DNA from: Ilex aquifolium | Lineage: Eukaryota > Streptophyta > Magnoliopsida > Aquifoliales > Aquifoliaceae | Length of the DNA: 64,000 bases | Assembly (NCBI GenBank): GCA_951799425.1 | Contig: OX637393.1 | Coordinates: forward strand, 40,938,878 to 41,002,877 | Reading direction: 5' to 3' | Shown: piece after piece, positions 58,411-64,000 of the stretch | Position numbering within the stretch: position 1 is the stretch's first letter | Layout of the letters: every line of letters begins with the position of its first letter | The notes under the pieces: model-generated | What the model was told of the DNA's origin: nothing | The model's input: only the letters and a program-made list of their open reading frames with translations | Database searches by the model: none | Translations under genes and position numbers: made by a program

Positions 58411-61400
58411 ATGGCTTCCGCTAATCAAACCCAATCTTCAACTACCAATGCTTCTGCTACAGTAACCTCCATAGTTGTTGATTCAGACTATCATTTCTAC
58501 CTTCACCATTCAGATAACGCATGTGTTATTCTTGTTTCCCAGTCTTTGACCGGCGACAACTACGCATCTTGGAGTCATGCTATGCATATGGCACTTAGTG
58601 CAAAGAATAAAATATGTTTTATTGACGGATCTATGCAAAGCCAGTTCATTCCTCATCAGATTATTCACTCTGGGTTCGCTGCAAGAACGTGGTCTTGTCA
58701 TGGCTTCTTAACGCCATTAATCGAGATATAGCGCATAGTGTTCTCTATGCCGAATCAGCCTACGAGATTTGGATAGACCTTAAGGAGAGGTTTTCTCAAA
58801 GCAATGCACCTCGGATCTTTCAAATTAAAAGGTCTATTGCCTCCCTTTTTCAAGATCAGGACACTATTGTTGTTTACTTTAATAAATTGAAGGGGTATTG
58901 AGATGAACTAGCTTCCTACGTAGCTCTTCCAACTTGCAGCTGCGGAGCACTCAAAGAAATTTTTGAATATGAGCAACAAGGTAAAGTGATTCAATTTTTA
59001 ATGGGATTGAATGAAAGCTATTCTGCCATTATGGGGCAAATCCTCTTAATGGAACCTTTGTCTTCCATAAACAAGACTTATTCCATTGTTCTTCAAGAAG
59101 AGTAACAAAGAGAAATCACCATGGCAGCCCCTTCAACAGAGGCTGCAACTCTTGTTGCTCATGTTGTTTCCAATTGAGGTAGATGTCAAGATCGTCCTAC
59201 TTGTGAGCACTGTGGCTAGGTCGGCTATACCAAAACCAAGTGTTATAAACTACATGGTTACCCACCTGGTCCCGGACTTCATAAAGCAGATAAGCCTTCG
59301 TCAAAGCTAAGTCTTGGGAATGAACACTCCATTCGAACTGCTGCCTCTGAAAAACAACCATTGGCACCATCCTTCACTTAAGAGCAATATCAGCAAATAC
59401 TCTCGCTCTTGAATGATGGTAATACAAAATCAATGGCAAACTTCACAGGTATTTCTACTTGTTGTTCCTCTGTTTTTGGGACAGATTCTTGGGTTATTGA
59501 TTCTGGTGCAAATGACCATATGGTGTCTTCACCCACCTCATTACATGCATGTTCTCCATCTCACACTTCATAACCCATCAAGCTTCCCAATGGCACCATA
59601 GTACCTATCACCCACACTAGTTCTACTAATATCAGTCCCACCATGTGTATTGATAATGTCTTGCGTGTGCCCTCTTTTCACTTTAATCTTTTATTTGTGA
59701 GCAAATTGACTCGCTCCCTCAATTGCTCAGTAAAATTTTTTCCTGATTTTTGTGTCTTCCAGGACCTTGCAACGAAGAGGACGATTGGATGGGGGTAAAG
59801 AAAGTGGTGGCCTCTATCGACTCACTCCAACAATAGCTCGTGCTTTTATATGCTTGCATTCTATTCCTTCGAACCTTTGGCACCAACGACTGGGACATCC
59901 ATCTTCCAAATCCCTCCTTAATTTATCTACGTCCATTTTTTAAATTTCTTTAAATTCTTGTACTTGTGAAATTTTCCCCTTGGCAAAACAAACTCGTTTA
60001 CCTTTTAAGACGAGTACTATTTCTTCAATTGATCATTTTTCTTTAATTCATTGTGATATTTGGGGGGGGGGGGGGTATTCAACAGCCTCAAACTCTGGGG
60101 CTCATTATTTCTTAACTATCGTTGATGATTTTTCACGTTGCACTTGGGTTTACCTCATGAAATTCAAATCTGAAACTCAATCATTGCTCCAATCATTTAT
60201 CGCTTTAATTGAAAATCAATTTCACAAAAAAATTCAAATGCATTCGAAGCAATAATGGATCTGAATTTATCTCTATGAGATCCTTTTTTAATGTAAATGG
60301 AATTTATCATCAACGTAGTTGTACTTCCACACCACAACATAATGGTGTTGTGGAAAGAAAACATCGACACCTTCTTGAAATAGCTAGAGCCTTAAGATTC
60401 CAAGCTCATTTACTTATACATTTTTGCGGTGAATGTATACTTATGGCAACATATCTAATCCATTGTATGCCCACACCCCTTCTCCATGGTCATACTTTTT
60501 TATGAGGTTCTATTTAACAAGACACCAACTTACTCCCATCTACGGGTTTTCAGTTGTCTTTGTTTTGCCATGAACACCAATCCAAGTCGAACAAAATTTG
60601 ATCCTCGTGCCCACTGTTGTATATTTGTTGGATACCTGCATGGCCAAAAAGCTTATCGGGTATACGATCTTCACACCCACTAGATTTATTCTAGCCGATA
60701 TGTGGTTTTTCATGAATTCATGTTTCCTTTCTATGAAACCCACCATAAAATGCCAACCACACCACCCAACCCTTTACCCTTACCCGTTATCGAACATGCA
60801 CCCACAAACTTGGTCGCTCCTCAACCTTCATTGACCAGCGACCAACCTTCCATCGCGGACGACACCACCTCCACTAGTGTTCTTGTTACTACTACCTCAT
60901 CACCACCCGCTCGCCAATCTCAAAGACCTCACCAACCCTCTATTTGGATCTATGACTACAATTGCTCCATTGCCATGACTGATTTCCCATCCATGTCGTC
61001 TCCTTCATTGCCGAGCTCCAAGGTGAAAGACACACATTTTCCTTTGTCTGATGTTCTTTCTTACCATCATTTGTCATCTCAACATCATGCATTTGTTGCC
61101 AAAATTTCTGATACTTCTGAACCCAGTTCTTTTAATCAAGCTATGCAAGATCCTAATTGGCGCAGTGCAATGGATGTTGAAATTGAGGCCCTTGAAAGAA
61201 ATAACACTGGGAAGGTGACTTCACTACCTCCGCACGTCAAACTCATAGGTTGCAAATGGGTTTACAAAATCAAACATCAGTCTGATTGCAGTATTGAGCG
61301 CTATAAAACTCATCTTGTGGCTAAGGGTTATACTCAAATTGCTTGGCTTGACTATCATGAAACTTTTGCCCCAGTTACAAAACTTGTCACAATGCGATGT

Positions 61401-62640
61401 CTTCTTGTTGTTGCTTCTGTTAGGCATTGGTCACTTCATCAGCTAGATGTACATAACGCATTTCTTCATGAGGATCTCAATGAGGAGGTCTACATGACCT
61501 TACCGCCCAGATATCCTTGGAAGGGGGAGAACCTTGTTTGTCACCTACAAAATTCATTGTATGGTCTTAAGCAAGCATCTCATAATTGGTTTTCTAAGTT
61601 CTCTACTATAGTGCTAGATGCTGGATATAAGTAGTCCAAAGCTGATTATTCTTTATTCACTCGTTCTCATGGCTCTTCTTTTACGTCGATCCTTGTCTAT
61701 GTCGATGATATCATTGTTACTAGTAATCATCCACCTAATATTGTTGCTCTAAAAGAATTTCTACATCGCTGATTCCACATCAAAGATCTTGGCCCTCTTA
61801 AGTTTTTCTTGGGCATCAAGGTTGCTTGCTCATTAGAAGGTATTAGTATCTCTCAACGGAAGTACACACTTGAAATATTAGATGACATGGGTCTTCTCGA
61901 TGCTCGTCCCACTCCTTTTCCCATGGAACAAAATCTCAAATTAAGTCTTGATACTGGAGAACTTCTTAATGATCCAACTATATACAGTCGCCTCATTGGT
62001 CATCTGATTTACCTTATGATCACACGACCTGATATTGTTTATTCAGTTCATATTCTTAGTTAGTTCATGCAACAACCATGCAAACCTCATCTCGACGCTG
62101 CCATGCGTGTTCTTCGTTATCTCAAAGGTTCTCCAGGCCAAGGACTTCTTCTATCCTCAACAAGCACAATTCAATTGAAATTTTTTTGTGATTCTGATTG
62201 GGTCAGTTGTCATGTGACCAGACAATCTACCACAAGCTATTGCACTTTGTTGGGTAATTCTCCTATTTCATGGAAAACAAAGAAACAACAAACAGTGTCT
62301 CGTTCTTCGACTGAAGGAGAATATCGTGCTCTTGCCACTGCCAGTTGTGAACTTACATGACTTATTTATCTCCTGCATGATTTGGGAGTTTCACGTCCTG
62401 CAACATTGTTTTGTGATAATCAAGTAGCTCTCCATATCGCCGCTAATCCCGTTTTTCACGAACGACCCAAACACATAGAGCTTGATTGTCATTTTGTTCA
62501 AGACAAATCCAATCCGGTCTTCTTTGTACTCGTTATCTTCCTACTACTCAGCATGTGGCTGATCTTTTCACCAAACCCCTTGGAAAAGCCCAATTTCTTC
62601 ATCTACTTAGCAAGTTGGGAGTTCATTGCCTTCACTCTCC
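58411..62640 (+). pseudogene. copia gag-pol polyprotein, many stops and frameshifts
   Basis: The start ATG at 58411 opens gag (LHHSDNACVILVSQSLTGDN). A frame change near 58700 and a TGA at 58899-58901 break it. The zinc knuckle (CEHCG, stop, VGYTKTKCYKLHGYPPG, about 59200-59265) has Tyr for the usual His. Protease has WVIDSGANDHM (about 59490). GAG-pre-integrase has WHQRLGHPS; the integrase catalytic core has HCDIWG, then SNNGSEF where the second catalytic Asp is normally found, then NGVVERK. RT has ETFAPVTKL, LDVHNAFLH and YVDDIIV; RNase H has CDSDW and SSTEGEYRA. Further breaks occur near 60240, 61632, 61770, 62061 and 62358. It cannot make a functional polyprotein. Confidence 0.9.
60062..60075 (+). 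repeat. G14 homopolymer in the copia integrase
   Basis: Fourteen G follow GATATTT in the integrase core where relatives have only a short Gly-coding stretch. Either slippage or a sequencing artefact. Confidence 0.9.
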
Positions 62641-62654
62641 AACTTGAGGGGGAG

Positions 62655-62858
62655 TATTAGGATGTTTCCGTTATTGTGTCTGTGTACAGTTGTAGAATCT
62701 TCTATTATAGGAAACCAATTGTATGATTTGCTTTGATTCAGGCAGCCTCAAAGGCTTTGTCTAAGGCAAGACATGAGCTGCCAATTGTACGTAGTTTGTA
62801 TATAAATACCTTTTTAATACATAAATGATATACACAATTTTCTCACCAATTTTTTACA
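62655..62858 (+). repeat. 3' LTR of the copia element (204 bp)
   Basis: Runs TATTAGGATGTTTCC...TTTTTACA after the polypurine tract. It differs from the 5' LTR by a handful of substitutions and the 18-bp segment, indicating appreciable age. Confidence 0.9.
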
Positions 62859-63298
62859 AAATAGGGGCCATAAGTTTCCCCTCTACCAATTCTTGCATAA
62901 CATAGTATTCATCACGACATTTTCCTATTGGTCATTGGTAAAATTGAAAGGTACTGCACATGCTTTTAAAGTGTCGTATAGGGATGTCAACTTTTAACAT
63001 GATATAATTAATTAACATGTATAGTAAATACTAAATGGGTTATTGCCAACAACTAATATCTCAACTTTAACATATGAGAACTCGATTAACCGGCGGTATT
63101 ATTGTAAGAAAATGTCAGACTTTGCATTAAAGAAATTTTTGATGTAGTAATTGTGAATTGTTGCAAAACTGAATGATTTTTGATATTGTTTTACTAGGTT
63201 GTGAATCAAGTAGATCTTAGTCCCACAGTTTTTATATTTTAAGTTACATGAACATTTGTGATTCCAAATTGCCACAACTCGAATTCAATACGAAACTT

Positions 63299-64000
63299 GT
63301 GACGCCCCAAATTTTCGGGAATCCAATAGTAACCGTTGACCACCCGTCAACCCGCGGAAATACCCGTGGATGTCACTCAACCTAACACCACGGTAGTAGC
63401 ATTCCCTTAACCGGGATCTTAACTCACAATTGTTAACCGGATTCGATTATTCATTTGGATTCAACCAATATTCAATATACCATGATTTATACTCCATTAT
63501 AGTCCATTTACATCATTGGAGGGAAGGAAACCGTAGATTGAAAATAGGGCGAAGCAGTGTGAAAATCTGAAAATTTTGAAGAGAGTACCGGTACACAGTA
63601 CCGGTACCCCTATGTACCGGTACCCGGTACCGGTACTATCAACCCACTGGAAAGGGAGTACCGGTACACAGTACCGGTACCATACAGTACCGGTACTCTC
63701 TGCCCAGTTTCGCCATTTTCAACCATTTTTCAATTCTAATTCATTCAAAACCTCTCCCAATTCATCAAATACATGTTTGACAAGGATTTCCATATGAAAC
63801 ATGATTTGTACAAGTTCCATTACAATTGATTCCATATATTTACATATCAAAATGGAATTCTTACAAAAACTTTACAAAACAACAATAAAAGCCACAAGTC
63901 GGCTTTCTTCAACTTTGGGGCTCGTAATGGGAGCCGTCCGCCGGTGTGAACCCCGCACCTGAAATGTTTTTCCCACAAAGGGTGAGCCACGCTCAATAGG
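63299..64000 (-). repeat. gypsy LTR, minus strand, cut by the window end
   Basis: TGTGACGCCCCAAA at 63299 is the complement of the LTR end seen at 6124 (TTTGGGGCGTCACA). AACCCGCGGAAATACCCGTGG follows as in that LTR, and 63890-64000 (GGCTTTCTTCAA, CACCGGTGT-like, CCTGAAATG, GGGTGAGCCA) matches the complement of 5560-5700. So a related element lies here in opposite orientation, its body beyond the window. A cluster of GTACCGGTAC palindromes occupies 63585-63696. Confidence 0.8.
63585..63696. repeat. seven GTACCGGTAC palindromes
   Basis: Seven exact copies of this 10-bp palindrome lie in 112 bp, several joined as GTACCGGTACACAGTACCGG. They lie inside the LTR. The related LTR at 3770-6124 lacks them and has the 5813-5910 tandem repeat in roughly the same place. 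Confidence 0.95.

Larger units (their letters stand above)
58121..62858 (+). mobile_element. Ty1/copia retrotransposon, full length but defective (4738 bp)
   Basis: It has a 5' LTR (58121-58307), a primer site TGGTATCAGAGC (58308-58319), gag, protease, integrase, RT and RNase H in copia order, a polypurine tract (AACTTGAGGGGGAG) and a 3' LTR (62655-62858). The 5-bp target duplication AAATA is perfect (58116-58120 and 62859-62863). The style of gag (LTGDNYASWS) and zinc knuckle (KLHGYPPG) points to an Ale- or Ivana-like lineage, which I cannot settle. Confidence 0.93.

Noticed and set aside
1-64000. CRISPR arrays, operons and bacterial-type signals
   Set aside because: Nothing with regular spacers was seen, and introns, microsatellites and plant transposons show eukaryotic nuclear DNA.

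Overview
This is nuclear DNA from a flowering plant, most likely a eudicot. It is AT-rich and gene-poor, with one intron-containing host gene set among decayed transposable elements of nearly every plant class. The single confident host gene is a seven-exon YABBY transcription factor (YABBY5-like, exons within 40687-44740, predicted 185 aa). The species cannot be named from the sequence.

Left end (1-9202): the 3' part of a Ty3/gypsy chromovirus (Tekay/Del-like), with protease, reverse transcriptase, RNase H, integrase and C-terminal module, then a 2.36-kb 3' LTR ending at 6124. It sits inside the first coding exon of a CACTA (En/Spm) transposon on the minus strand. The presumed 5' terminus of that CACTA (CACTACAATAAT, preceded by about 0.55 kb of TAGTGACGAC-type subterminal repeats) is at 9202.

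9203-32287: AT-rich intergenic DNA with a 122-bp tandem duplication, TG- and GA-rich tracts, a minus-strand LINE remnant, and an LTR of the same archetype as the first element. Three non-autonomous Helitrons of one family (522, 632 and 1415 bp) share their ends but differ in an internal GGT/CCA array. A MULE-type MITE with a 9-bp target duplication, a hAT-type MITE, a copia LTR with primer site, and SINE remnants also lie here.

32288-39373: remains of a minus-strand Tat-lineage gypsy element: integrase and RNase H fragments, a probable antisense extra ORF on the plus strand, and a 3' LTR. That LTR contains a fragment of the plastid clpP gene. A copia-type LTR relic follows, carrying a SINE with a perfect 8-bp target duplication and a CCCCCT tandem array.

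40-45 kb: the YABBY gene. 47-52 kb: a further LTR relic, a hAT-like element, a solo Tat LTR and a MITE.

54145-55481: a Pack-MULE-like element. It has about 200-bp terminal inverted repeats and a 9-bp target duplication (8/9), and it carries a fragment encoding the N-terminus of a UFL1 (UFM1 E3 ligase) homologue.

55.9-64 kb: two small inverted-repeat MITEs, another Helitron (57429-58051), a full-length but defective Ty1/copia element with a 5-bp target duplication (58121-62858), and the end of a minus-strand gypsy LTR containing seven copies of the palindrome GTACCGGTAC.

All transposon genes seen are broken. The strongest candidates for follow-up are the Pack-MULE with captured UFL1 sequence, the clpP fragment inside a Tat LTR, and the array-length variation among the Helitrons.
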